DNA of 64,000 bases from Suilimivivens sp963650485 (GTDB taxonomy: Bacteria > Bacillota > Clostridia > Lachnospirales > Lachnospiraceae): contig CAVJLN010000005.1 in assembly GCA_963650485.1 (NCBI GenBank), positions 1 to 64,000 on the forward strand. The letters run 5' to 3'. Below the pieces are notes generated by a model. It saw only the letters and a program-made list of their open reading frames with translations. It was not told the origin of the DNA and made no database searches. Below are positions 35,381 through 43,778 of this stretch, piece by piece (position 1 is the stretch's first letter; each line of letters opens with the position of its first letter). The position numbers were made by a program, and so were the translations under genes.

Positions 35381-36328
35381 TTATTTATTTTCTTCACTCA
35401 TACGGCGTCCTTTTTCGCAGACGAGCGTATAACGATATTCAAAGTCTCTGCGGTTCTTCATTGCCATATTCGACAGAATCAGTCCTGCAAAGAAGGACTG
35501 AATGGCAGCCAGTCCCACGAAACCGCAGACGATCAGAGTCGGGAACTTCAATACCAGTCCGGTCTTCACATATTCTGCAAGAACCGGAATAAAGAATGCC
35601 ACAGCAAGGATTGCCAGAATCAGCGCAAGGATACTGAAAAATCCAAATGGCTTATAATCACGATAAAGCTTAAAGATCGTAAACAGTACCTTAAATCCAT
35701 CGGAATAGGTATTGAGCTTTGATTCACTTCCCTCCGGACGGTCACGATATTCTACGATCACGTTATCAATCTGCATATGATTATAAACCGCATGAATGGT
35801 CATTTCCGTTTCGATCTCAAAGCCCTTTGACAGAATCGGGAAGGTCTTCACGAAGCCATAGCTGAACGCACGGTATCCGGTCATAATATCCTTGATCTTA
35901 CAGCCGAACAGCCGGTTGATGCTGGCTCTTACCAGCGTATTCCCCATATTGTGGAAGGGACGCTTGTTCTCTTCAAAATAAGTGGAGGAAAGACGGTCAC
36001 CGACAACCATATCGGAATTGTACTTCAATACCTTGTCCGCCATTTTCCTTGCAAACTCCATGGGATAGGTATCGTCACCATCCACCATAATGTAGCATTC
36101 GGCATCAATTTCACGGAACATTCTGCGGATCACATTTCCCTTGCCCTGCATATATTCGTGGCGTACCACGGCGCCTGCTTTCGCTGCAAGCTCTGCCGTC
36201 CTGTCTGTGGAATTATTATCATATACATAAATCACTGCCTCCGGCAGCTCCCGTCTTGCATCGGTCACTACCTTCTCAATGGTCTTTTCTTCGTTATAAC
36301 ATGGAATTAAAACAGCTATTTTGTCCAT
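35381..36328 (-). CDS. GtrB/DPM1-like polyprenyl-phosphate glycosyltransferase
   Basis: A GT2 enzyme of 315 residues that probably loads a sugar onto undecaprenyl phosphate at the inner membrane face. MDKIAVLIPCYNEEKTIEKVV begins the GT-A domain, VYDNNSTDRTAEL and IMVDGDDTYPMEFA give the DxD site near 88-93, and GYRAFSYGFVKTFPILSKGFEIETEM is typical of the dolichol-phosphate-mannose-synthase group. Two C-terminal membrane helices (FSILALILAILAVAFFIPV and TLIVCGFVGLAAIQSFFAGLIL) complete the GtrB pattern. The start is the ATG 7 bases after GAGG. The downstream DUF6044 fusion could be the partner that transfers the lipid-linked sugar outside; that is inference. Confidence 0.88.
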   Translation of the reverse strand: MDKIAVLIPCYNEEKTIEKVVTDARRELPEAVIYVYDNNSTDRTAELAAKAGAVVRHEYMQGKGNVIRRMFREIDAECYIMVDGDDTYPMEFARKMADKVLKYNSDMVVGDRLSSTYFEENKRPFHNMGNTLVRASINRLFGCKIKDIMTGYRAFSYGFVKTFPILSKGFEIETEMTIHAVYNHMQIDNVIVEYRDRPEGSESKLNTYSDGFKVLFTIFKLYRDYKPFGFFSILALILAILAVAFFIPVLAEYVKTGLVLKFPTLIVCGFVGLAAIQSFFAGLILSNMAMKNRRDFEYRYTLVCEKGRRMSEENK

Positions 36329-36433
36329 TCCGTAACCTCGCTTTACTCTATAATAAGACTCACAATAATTAAGACTCACATTGCTGCGTTTTTTACATCA
36401 TACCATATTTTTCTATATCGTGTGAACTTTTTT

Positions 36434-36575
36434 GTTACACTTCACATAGTAGCCAGGCACTTGCTGCCAGACTGCGTAAGAACATGATTCCAGAGTGAGC
36501 AGGCTCCTTTTGCGAAGCAAAACTTCAAATGAGCCTGCGAATTGTTACTGGAACGAGGTACGAGTGAACAGTAAC
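36434..36575. repeat. 142-bp palindromic intergenic element
   Basis: The ends GTTACACTTCAC and GTGAACAGTAAC are imperfect inverted repeats resembling the GTAACAGTTCA ends of the 29716 element. Inside, GCAGGCTC pairs with GAGCCTGC around a TTTTGCGAAGCAAAA hairpin. Flanks share CTTTTTT (7 bases), a possible but T-rich target duplication. It occupies much of the 386-base gap between the divergent GtrB-like gene and plsC; 36668-36690 repeats GTTACTGTTCGCAGTTAC. Confidence 0.6.
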
Positions 36576-36628
36576 CCTTTTTTACGAAGTATGGCACTCT
36601 GTGCATTTTATCTCTTTTATTTCTTTAC

Positions 36629-36657
36629 TTGTCATGGTTTCCCGTTTGGTCTATACT
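36629..36657 (+). promoter_or_regulatory. plsC promoter
   Basis: TTGTCA (36629-36634), 17-base spacer, TATACT (36652-36657), about 58 bases before the ATG. Confidence 0.8.
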
Positions 36658-36714
36658 AAACAAAGATCTTTTGTTACTGTTCGCAGTTACAGGCTTTGAT
36701 ATGGAGGAATTGCA

Positions 36715-37455
36715 ATGCTACGTTTTATTATTACTGCACTGTTTGTTACTTTATTTTTAATTTGCAGTATTCCATTATTTTTCATTGAATGGATCATCGG
36801 GAAATTCAATATGGATATCAAAAACCGCAGCTCCCTTGCGATCGTGAACTGGGCGTTCCGCGTGGTTCTGCTCATTTCCGGTGTGAAGATCACCGTCATC
36901 GGGGAAGAAAATGTTCCCAAAGATCAGGCCGTGCTTTATATTGGAAACCACAGAAGCTTTTACGACATTATCACGACCTACGTGCGCGTACCGCGTCCTA
37001 CCGGATATATCGCAAAAAAGGAACTACTGAAAGTTCCTCTTTTAAGTATCTGGATGAAATATCTGCACTGTCTCTTCCTTGACCGCGAAGATATCAAGCA
37101 GGGACTGCAGACCATCCTGACCGCTATTGATAAAATCAAATCCGGCATTTCGATTTTCGTCTTTCCGGAGGGTACCCGTAACAAGGTGGAAGGAACCTTT
37201 CTTCCCTTCCATGAGGGCTGCTTTAAAATTGCAACGAAAACCGGCTGTCCCATCGTTCCGGTAACCTTATACAATACCTCTGCCATCTTCGAGGATCACC
37301 TCCCGAAGATTAAAAAGGCGAATATCGTGATTCACTACGGAACACCGTTTTATGCGAAGGATCTCTCCAAAGAGGATCAGAAGCGTCTCGGTGCTTACAC
37401 ACAGAAAGTCATCGCTTCTACCTATGCTTCCATAAGAGAGCAGTATCCGGTGTAA
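36715..37455 (+). CDS. plsC: 1-acyl-sn-glycerol-3-phosphate acyltransferase
   Basis: Adds the second fatty acid to lysophosphatidic acid in phospholipid synthesis at the cytoplasmic membrane. The 246 residues start with a hydrophobic helix (FIITALFVTLFLICSIPLFF), then GNHRSFYDIITTY with the catalytic NHxxxxD pair, KKELLKVPLL, FPEGTRNK for glycerol-phosphate binding, and VPVTLYN. A GGAGG ribosome site precedes the ATG. It is the only plus-strand gene here, transcribed alone from its own promoter and running toward murF tail to tail (10 bases between stops). Confidence 0.93.
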   Translation: MLRFIITALFVTLFLICSIPLFFIEWIIGKFNMDIKNRSSLAIVNWAFRVVLLISGVKITVIGEENVPKDQAVLYIGNHRSFYDIITTYVRVPRPTGYIAKKELLKVPLLSIWMKYLHCLFLDREDIKQGLQTILTAIDKIKSGISIFVFPEGTRNKVEGTFLPFHEGCFKIATKTGCPIVPVTLYNTSAIFEDHLPKIKKANIVIHYGTPFYAKDLSKEDQKRLGAYTQKVIASTYASIREQYPV

Positions 37456-37465
37456 ATAAAGACTT

Positions 37466-38863
37466 TCAATTTTCCAGCAGTTCAAGCATTTCCTCAAACT
37501 TCATACTGTGGGAAGCCTTAATGAGCACGGCATCCCCTGTATGGAGAATGGAGGACAGCTGTTCCATAGCTTCTTCTCTTGTCGGGAAGTAGTAGATTTC
37601 CCGGCTGCCACGTTCCTTTCCGGACGAACTCTCCACGGCGCTGTCGTATATATGCTTCGAAAGCTCTCCGATGCAGATCAGCACTTCCACGCCATGCGTC
37701 ATGGCATACTCTCCGATCTGTGCATGTAAAGCAGCTTCATCCTTGCCAAGCTCAAACATATCTCCAAGGATTGCCACCTTTCGCTGCAGGGCCGTTCCAA
37801 GCAGGTCAATCGCCGCCTTCATGGAAACAGGATTGGCATTGTAGCAGTCATCGATCAGAATATAATCCGCGGTCTCGATAACATGGCTTCTTCCGGCTAC
37901 CGCCTGCACCTGTGCAATGCCCTTTGCAATCTGTTCCGTTGTAAGGCCGAGCAGCCAGCCAACCGCCGTAGCGGCCAGTGCATTCAGTACCATATGGACA
38001 CCCGGCAAGGGCACCTTCACTTGAAACTGTGTATCTGCCACGTGAATAACAGCTTCCGAACCAAGCAGACCTTTATTTACCACATCTGTCGCGTATACCG
38101 CATCCTTCTCTGACATGCCAAAACGAATAATCTCCTTCTTCCATGGCTTCTTTACCGTTGCCAGCATATCATCCTCACCGTTTAAGAAAACGTAACCATC
38201 CGGATTCATCGACTTGAAAATCTCCGTCTTGGCTTTCAAAATGCCCTCACGGCTTCCAAGCTTCTCTAAGTGACACTGTCCGATATTGGTAATGACACAG
38301 TAATCCGGCTTCGCAATCTCCGTAAGCCGTGTCATCTCACCGAAATCACTGATTCCCATTTCCAGAACGGCTGCTTCATCCTCCGGACAGATCGACAGTA
38401 CGGTCATTGGCAGTCCGATCTCATTATTGAAATTCTTCTGTGTCTTGCATACTTTAAACTTCTGTGACAGAACAGAAGCGATGAATTCCTTGGTGCTCGT
38501 TTTGCCAACGCTTCCGGTAATTCCGACAACGGGAATGGAAAGCTGCTCACGGTAAAAGGCCGCGATCTTCCGAAATGCCGCCAAGGAATCCTCCACAAGA
38601 ATATAGGGAATTTCACACCCTTCCGGCTCTCTTTCACAGATCACTCCAAGTACTCCTTCCTGTGCCACTGCCGGAATAAAGGAATGACCGTCCTGACGCT
38701 CTCCCTTTACTGCCACAAACATTCCGTCCTTCGTCACCTTCCGGGAATCAATCACAACACTTGTGGTTTCCCTGTGTTCCAGTTCTTTATCTTGCATCCC
38801 TTCCGGCAATACCAAAGTTCCGTTACAGGCCTGTGCCATATTTTCCAGAGTCAGATTTTTCAT
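37466..38863 (-). CDS. murF: UDP-N-acetylmuramoyl-tripeptide--D-Ala-D-Ala ligase
   Basis: Joins D-Ala-D-Ala to the UDP-MurNAc-tripeptide, the last cytoplasmic peptide step of cell-wall precursor synthesis. In 465 residues: substrate domain with VVIDSRKVTKDGMFVAVKGERQDGHSFI, the ATP loop VVGITGSVGKTSTKEFI (about 108-124), KNFNNEIGLPMTVL, VLEMGISDFGEMTRL, and DDCYNANPVSMKAAI in the C-terminal part. The start was placed at the ATG 6 bases behind GAGG; five codons upstream belong to that ribosome site. ddl starts upstream of it with a 53-base gap, an order that matches the pathway, since Ddl makes the dipeptide MurF uses. Confidence 0.95.
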   Translation of the reverse strand: MKNLTLENMAQACNGTLVLPEGMQDKELEHRETTSVVIDSRKVTKDGMFVAVKGERQDGHSFIPAVAQEGVLGVICEREPEGCEIPYILVEDSLAAFRKIAAFYREQLSIPVVGITGSVGKTSTKEFIASVLSQKFKVCKTQKNFNNEIGLPMTVLSICPEDEAAVLEMGISDFGEMTRLTEIAKPDYCVITNIGQCHLEKLGSREGILKAKTEIFKSMNPDGYVFLNGEDDMLATVKKPWKKEIIRFGMSEKDAVYATDVVNKGLLGSEAVIHVADTQFQVKVPLPGVHMVLNALAATAVGWLLGLTTEQIAKGIAQVQAVAGRSHVIETADYILIDDCYNANPVSMKAAIDLLGTALQRKVAILGDMFELGKDEAALHAQIGEYAMTHGVEVLICIGELSKHIYDSAVESSSGKERGSREIYYFPTREEAMEQLSSILHTGDAVLIKASHSMKFEEMLELLEN

Positions 38864-38916
38864 GTTCAACCTCACCATCTTTGATGACTTTTATGATTTA
38901 TAACCACTCAAAACCG

Positions 38917-39945
38917 TTACGCATACTTCCTAAGAGAAATCTCTATAATCAGTTCGCACAGCTCGCCGTAGCTGATTCCGAGAACTGCTGCCTCCTGCGG
39001 AATGAGGCTTGTCGGCGTCATGCCGGGAAGCGTATTGGCTTCGAGACAATAGACACCGCCGTTTTCATCCATAAGGACATCCATACGGGCATAGGTCTTG
39101 ATGCCAAGCACCTGATAAGCCTTAAGAGCGGTGTCCTGTATTTTCTTTGTCAGCTCATCACTGATCTTCGCCGGACAGGTTTCAACCGTGCTGCCTGCCT
39201 GATATTTGTTCTTATAATCATAAAATCCGGATACCGGCGCAATTTCAACAACCGGATAAGGCTTTCCTTCCATAACGCAGTCGGTGAATTCCCGTCCCCT
39301 GATGTACTGCTCTACCAGAACCTTTGCATCATAACGGAACGCATCCTGTACCGCATCGGCATATTCCTTTTCATTCTGTACAATATAAACGCCCACGCTT
39401 GAACCGCCGCCGCTCACCTTTACCACGCAGGGAAATTCCGGCTTATAGGGATCGTCTTTGCCGGTTAACAGATAGCTCTTCGGGGTCGGTACGCCATTTT
39501 GCAGGAATAACTGCTTGGTGATGGACTTATCCATGGCAAGCGCACTGCTTATGGAATCGGTTCCTGTATACTTAATGCCAAACAGATCAAAAACCGCCTG
39601 CACCTTGCCATTCTCTCCGCAGTCTCCATGCAGCGCCATAAAGACAATGTCTGCCATCTGGCAGATCTCAATCACATGGTCTCCAAATAAGATATTGGAA
39701 GGCTTTTTTCTGGAAGCCTTCACCTTCTCAATGTCCGGCGTCACCTCCGATACCGGTGCCACATCCTTTACCCAATCCCGATCCAGTTCAAAAATATTTA
39801 CCGGATCTTCTTCATAACCTAAGAACACATCGAGCAGAATCACCTGATGTCCTCTTTCCTTCAGAGCATTGTAAACGCCGCGTCCTGAACTTAAAGAGAC
39901 GTCTCTTTCGGTACTGATTCCACCTGCCAACACTACGATTTTCAT
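38917..39945 (-). CDS. ddl: D-alanine--D-alanine ligase
   Basis: An ATP-grasp enzyme of 342 residues making the D-Ala-D-Ala dipeptide. KIVVLAGGISTERDVSLSSG at the N-terminus, HGDCGENGKVQAVFDLFGIKYTG (substrate-binding region), FPCVVKVSGGGSSVGVYIV with the ATP Lys, KVLVEQYIRGREFTD, and the metal-binding YCLEANTLPGMTPTSLIPQEA are all present. It sits directly upstream of murF on the same strand and follows the GH9-like gene by 45 bases, so these envelope genes may be co-transcribed. Confidence 0.95.
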   Translation of the reverse strand: MKIVVLAGGISTERDVSLSSGRGVYNALKERGHQVILLDVFLGYEEDPVNIFELDRDWVKDVAPVSEVTPDIEKVKASRKKPSNILFGDHVIEICQMADIVFMALHGDCGENGKVQAVFDLFGIKYTGTDSISSALAMDKSITKQLFLQNGVPTPKSYLLTGKDDPYKPEFPCVVKVSGGGSSVGVYIVQNEKEYADAVQDAFRYDAKVLVEQYIRGREFTDCVMEGKPYPVVEIAPVSGFYDYKNKYQAGSTVETCPAKISDELTKKIQDTALKAYQVLGIKTYARMDVLMDENGGVYCLEANTLPGMTPTSLIPQEAAVLGISYGELCELIIEISLRKYA

Positions 39946-39990
39946 ACGTTACCTTCTTTCCAAAGCTGTACTTTTATTATACGCTCTTGT

Positions 39991-41562
39991 TTATTCGTAA
40001 TTGCTCATAATTTCGCCCAGCATAAAAATGAGTCTGCTGTCTGTATCAAACTGATTCATAATTCCCAGACTTTCATTATAATCCTTATAATTCCGGATGC
40101 CAACATCATCTATGTAACTTATGGACAATTTATTTCTTCCCATAAAATAATGAAGATGGTTCTCAATAATGGTCTCATACTCATGGTTCGTGATGATATA
40201 GTTCACGGTTGCCATCCAAACCATTTTCTGCAAAAGCTCGGAGTGATTCGTCTGATCCTCATTCGCCTGTACATAAAACGGCTCTTTCTTCATCTGCTCA
40301 GAAAGAGTTTCTGCCTTTTGCAGGAGCTGCGTGATCCGCGCGGAACAATACTTCCGTGTTACCGGCTGCTTGGTCATGAGATATGTCACGCTTCCAAGAA
40401 AATACGGCACATCGTCCTGCTCTTTCTGATCCGTCTCTGACTCCTTTGCCAGACATTTTTCCAGATAATGGCGGCACTCCTGCAGTCCGGAAGCCCGGTA
40501 AAGCTCGGCTGCTGCCGCAAACTTCCAGGAATCCTGCATATCCTCACTTTGATTTAATACCGCATACTTCCAGGCACGGTCAGCCGCTTTCAGACAGGTC
40601 GTTGCATATTCCCTGTCATACTCCTGATAAAGATAGCTGAACCTGGCAAGACACATGGCAAAGCTTTCCGTTGCTTCGATCGAGGATGGCTCCACATAAA
40701 TAGCAGAGGGCTTGCCCTGTGCTGACGCATATACGGTGACTCCCGCATAAACTGCTCCGGTTTCTGTATTCTGCATTTTCATAAGCCAGTCTGTTTCATA
40801 GCGGATTTCATCCAGCAGATCTGGAATGCCATTCCGGCTCTCCGGAATCTCCATATCATCTGAAAAAACATCCCCGAACAGCTCATAGGAAAGCAGTAGC
40901 ACACCGATATTTTCTGCTGCTCGGACAACATCCCTGGATCCATTCTCATCCTGATGCCAGCCGCCACTCACATCCATGCTTACCGAAATATCCTCCCGAA
41001 GAAGGGCATATCCGGTATGACAGGCATTGTGTGCCCTGCTGCCCGCAAATTCTTCCGTAAGAGTAATCCCACACCGGCTATAATAGTACTGCTTCACCGC
41101 CTCTTTCAGAACATCCTCATACAGACCATCTGCAATCTGAAACGAATAGGACTCGCCTAAAAGCGGTGCTTCAATATAATACCTTCCAGGAAGCTCCACC
41201 TGTGAAAAATCCCCGTAGCCGATTACGTCTCCACAGGAATCCTGTGACCCCCGCTTTTCAGGCTTTCCGGTATATACCGTCTTCCCGGTATCGGCATCAA
41301 TCACTTCAAACCGATCCGGCATCTGTGCTCCGCAGAAAACCGCGATCTTTGTACTCTCTGTTATGTACCCCAGCTGGTTTATCAGAATATGGGGAGCACT
41401 TACCGGAACCTCATAAGATAAGTCCGGATCCTCTTCCATCGTCTGGAGAGGTGACTCTTCCCTTTTCTGTTCTGTTTCTGCCACCGGGGCTCCGCATCCT
41501 GTGAAACATCCTGTCAATATAATAGAGACCAGAACCATAATGGTTAATTTTTCCCTGAACAT
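39991..41562 (-). CDS. GH9-like lipoprotein with altered catalytic motif
   Basis: A lipoprotein of 523 residues (signal MFREKLTIMVLVSIILTGC, Cys19). An N-terminal cellulase-type Ig domain (about 57-145, APHILINQLGYITESTKIAVF) precedes an alpha/alpha-barrel matching glycoside hydrolase family 9 (YYYSRCGITL, AHNACHTGYAL, DVSGGW, NGIPDLLDEIRYETDWLMKMQ). In active GH9 enzymes DVSGGW runs into DAGD, which carries the nucleophile-positioning and base aspartates; here it reads DVSGGWHQDENG, so that motif is missing. A C-terminal YNES may keep the acid Glu. It may therefore bind rather than cut glycan. It lies between a SpoIIQ-like gene and ddl, suggesting a cell-wall role rather than cellulose use. 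Confidence 0.8.
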   Translation of the reverse strand: MFREKLTIMVLVSIILTGCFTGCGAPVAETEQKREESPLQTMEEDPDLSYEVPVSAPHILINQLGYITESTKIAVFCGAQMPDRFEVIDADTGKTVYTGKPEKRGSQDSCGDVIGYGDFSQVELPGRYYIEAPLLGESYSFQIADGLYEDVLKEAVKQYYYSRCGITLTEEFAGSRAHNACHTGYALLREDISVSMDVSGGWHQDENGSRDVVRAAENIGVLLLSYELFGDVFSDDMEIPESRNGIPDLLDEIRYETDWLMKMQNTETGAVYAGVTVYASAQGKPSAIYVEPSSIEATESFAMCLARFSYLYQEYDREYATTCLKAADRAWKYAVLNQSEDMQDSWKFAAAAELYRASGLQECRHYLEKCLAKESETDQKEQDDVPYFLGSVTYLMTKQPVTRKYCSARITQLLQKAETLSEQMKKEPFYVQANEDQTNHSELLQKMVWMATVNYIITNHEYETIIENHLHYFMGRNKLSISYIDDVGIRNYKDYNESLGIMNQFDTDSRLIFMLGEIMSNYE

Positions 41563-41653
41563 TCCGGTTCCTCCGTAGGATTGGATTTCTCATAGATTAT
41601 ACCTTTTTTTATCTTTCAGGTAAAGCCTCTTAAGATACGTTTGGGGATGCGGC

Positions 41654-42538
41654 TTACTTTAATTTACTCATCGGATTGACCGGAACACCGTCCTTCGTGA
41701 GCTTAAAATAAACATTCGTTCCCTCCACACTGTAATACTTTGTCGGAGAAGCAACCTGGGCAATCACATCCCCTTTTGCTACATAACTGCCCTCGGATAC
41801 TAAAATGTTATCGAGCTGTCCATAAGTTACCTCATAACCATTTCCCAGATCCATGGTAACCGCCTTTCCGATCTCCCGTTCCTCATAAACACCGGTGACC
41901 TTGCCGGCTGCCGCCGCAGTAATCAGATCCCCTTCATGCGCTTCAATCACAATGGCCGGGTTATACTTATACTGATCCAGTGTAGGAAAATAAATCGTCT
42001 GATCCATACTGAAATTCACCAGAATATTTCCTGAAATCGGCCATACCAGCGTATCCTCGTCCGTGAAGTTCAATGCCGGCTGCATGGCTGTAGACAATGC
42101 TTCTTGATCGCTGTTTTCGGCATTTTTCGTTTCAGCGTCCTGCTTTTCCGTCTGATCTGCCGGAACCGCTTCCTGCTTTGCAGCTTCCTTTGCTCCATCA
42201 GACATACTTTCACTGCCCGAGGTATCCGGGTTTTCTACATTACCGGAATTGGTTTCCTGAAAATAAGGATCGTAATCAAGATCATCTGTCGGTGCATTCT
42301 GCGTTACGGCATCCTGTGTTACATGATCGGCAAACTGGATGTCCTCCTTTTCGGAAAGCCCGGTTGTCATATCCTGCTCAATCGTACTTAAGTCAACCAC
42401 GTAACCGTCATCTTGGCTTTTATTTCCGGCTCCCAGCCATAATCCCGTCACGGTCAATGTACCAAGCACCAGTACGGTGGATGCCGCCATAACAATTTTT
42501 TCTTTGGTAAAGGCTCCTCTTCTTTTATTCCGCCTCAT
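41654..42538 (-). CDS. SpoIIQ-like protein with degenerate LytM/M23 domain
   Basis: A 294-residue membrane protein: cytoplasmic basic start, one membrane helix (about 16-36), a long acidic, Gln/Asn-rich linker, and a LytM (M23) domain from about 165. The zinc histidines of active M23 peptidases are absent: the HxGxD strand reads AIVIEAHEG, the YGHL strand reads YGQL, and HLHFEI is replaced by VYFKLT. This matches SpoIIQ, the forespore half of the channel to the mother cell, whose LytM fold is used for binding; some clostridial SpoIIQ proteins keep zinc. The assignment as SpoIIQ is probable, not certain, since other inactive LytM proteins exist. It is divergent from popT across a repeat-filled gap. 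Confidence 0.75.
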   Translation of the reverse strand: MRRNKRRGAFTKEKIVMAASTVLVLGTLTVTGLWLGAGNKSQDDGYVVDLSTIEQDMTTGLSEKEDIQFADHVTQDAVTQNAPTDDLDYDPYFQETNSGNVENPDTSGSESMSDGAKEAAKQEAVPADQTEKQDAETKNAENSDQEALSTAMQPALNFTDEDTLVWPISGNILVNFSMDQTIYFPTLDQYKYNPAIVIEAHEGDLITAAAAGKVTGVYEEREIGKAVTMDLGNGYEVTYGQLDNILVSEGSYVAKGDVIAQVASPTKYYSVEGTNVYFKLTKDGVPVNPMSKLK

Positions 42539-42630
42539 ATCTTTTCCTTCCTTTCCTGTATCACTTTCTTAAATAATTTACATTACAAGCGATGTATCTT
42601 TATCAACTAGTCTTTCCGTAAATTACAGGT

Positions 42631-42712
42631 TTATACAATCATTTCTGCATGGCTGAACTTTTACAAAAATACTCTGCTCATGTTTGTCAGATTTTGCATG
42701 GCTCTGAATAGA
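42631..42712. repeat. Mosaic of palindromic-element ends
   Basis: TTATACAATCATTTCTGCAT continuing GGCTGAACTTTTAC (42631-42664) is one element end with one mismatch. It is followed by AAATACTCTGCTCATG from the terminator-linked repeat and GCATGGCTCTGAATAGA (42696-42712), a variant end. It fills the middle of the 293-base gap between the SpoIIQ-like gene and popT; a TATAAT at 42735-42740 lacks a clear -35. Confidence 0.75.
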
Positions 42713-42831
42713 CATATTTTAAAGCCTTACTTCATATAATCAGGATGAGTGATTCTGTGTAACTGTTCAACCTTTTCACGGTTACGATGCAAAACCCATT
42801 TAGAATTGTGTAGCTCAAGAGGAGTCTGTTC

Positions 42832-43650
42832 ATGAAACATCAGAAAATCTTCCCATCCTTATTACAGGGTGCCCTTATTGGCTTAGGTGCGGTACTTCCC
42901 GGAATCTCCGGCGGAGTCTTAAGCGTAATCTTTGGTGTATATCGTCCCGTTATGGAACTGCTTGCTGATCCCAAGAAAAACTTCCGTACCCATTTTCCCC
43001 AATTACTTCCTTATCTGCTGGGATACCTGCTCGGCTTCCTTGGTGTTGCCAATGTCCTTTCGTTCTTCTTAAACCGGTATCCGGACTCTTCCGTATGTCT
43101 CTTTGTCGGGCTGATTATCGGAATGCTGCCCTCACTCTGGGAAGAAGCCGGGAGGAAGGGACGCTCCAGAGGAGCTTATATTTCTTTTTTCTGTGCGGTC
43201 ATCTTTATTTTCGCGCTGCTGACCGGTCTGCAGCGCTGTGCCATTACCATCGTTCCGGATTTCAAATGGTATCTGTTCTGTGGCTTCTGTCTCGCCTTAA
43301 GCATTATCGCTCCTGGCATGAGCTTTTCCACACTCCTTATGCCACTCGGACTTTATACCCCATTCATTGACGGAATCGGGCACTTATCCACCGCCGTTCT
43401 CATCCCCGGTGGAATCGGTGCCGGAATTACCATTCTCGTTCTCTCGCGCTTCATCAATTCTTTATTTGAAAAGCATTACTCCATTGCCTTTCACGCGATT
43501 GTCGGAATTGTTATGGCTGCAACCTCCATGATCATTCCCTTTGACAGCTTAACCACATCGGTAAAAAGCTGTATCATCAATCTCCTGTGCTTAGCCGTTG
43601 GAGGCGTTTTGTCTGTGTGGATGGGAAGGGTTCAGGAAGGGAAGGGGTGA
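42832..43650 (+). CDS. popT: DUF368 polyprenyl-phosphate transporter (PopT)
   Basis: A polytopic membrane protein of 272 residues with about eight helices. The two family signatures are LIGLGAVLPGISGGVLSVIFGVY near 16-38 and LSIIAPGMSFSTLLMPLGLYTP near 158-179, inverted-repeat re-entrant loops typical of DUF368. DUF368 proteins have been shown to return undecaprenyl phosphate from the outer to the inner leaflet, feeding peptidoglycan and other glycan pathways. A GAGGAG ribosome site precedes the ATG. It stands alone on the plus strand and ends at a strong shared terminator; the neighbouring genes for wall precursors fit the role. Confidence 0.88.
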   Translation: MKHQKIFPSLLQGALIGLGAVLPGISGGVLSVIFGVYRPVMELLADPKKNFRTHFPQLLPYLLGYLLGFLGVANVLSFFLNRYPDSSVCLFVGLIIGMLPSLWEEAGRKGRSRGAYISFFCAVIFIFALLTGLQRCAITIVPDFKWYLFCGFCLALSIIAPGMSFSTLLMPLGLYTPFIDGIGHLSTAVLIPGGIGAGITILVLSRFINSLFEKHYSIAFHAIVGIVMAATSMIIPFDSLTTSVKSCIINLLCLAVGGVLSVWMGRVQEGKG

Positions 43651-43704
43651 TGCCCTGCACGACTCGTGCCCTGTCGGGCTCTCGTGGTTCGGCTGGCGCC
43701 GAAT

Positions 43705-43765
43705 AAAACGAAAAGGTTCAGCCCATTGGAAAGCAAGCTTTCCATGGGCTGAACCTTTTCGTTTT
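43705..43765. terminator. Bidirectional terminator between popT and the hydratase
   Basis: A stem of about 29 bp with one bulge: AAAACGAAAAGGTTCAGCCC at the left and its complement at the right, ending CGTTTT. A's on the left and T's on the right let it work for both converging genes. Confidence 0.93.
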
Positions 43766-43778
43766 GCAGGGCTTGTAG

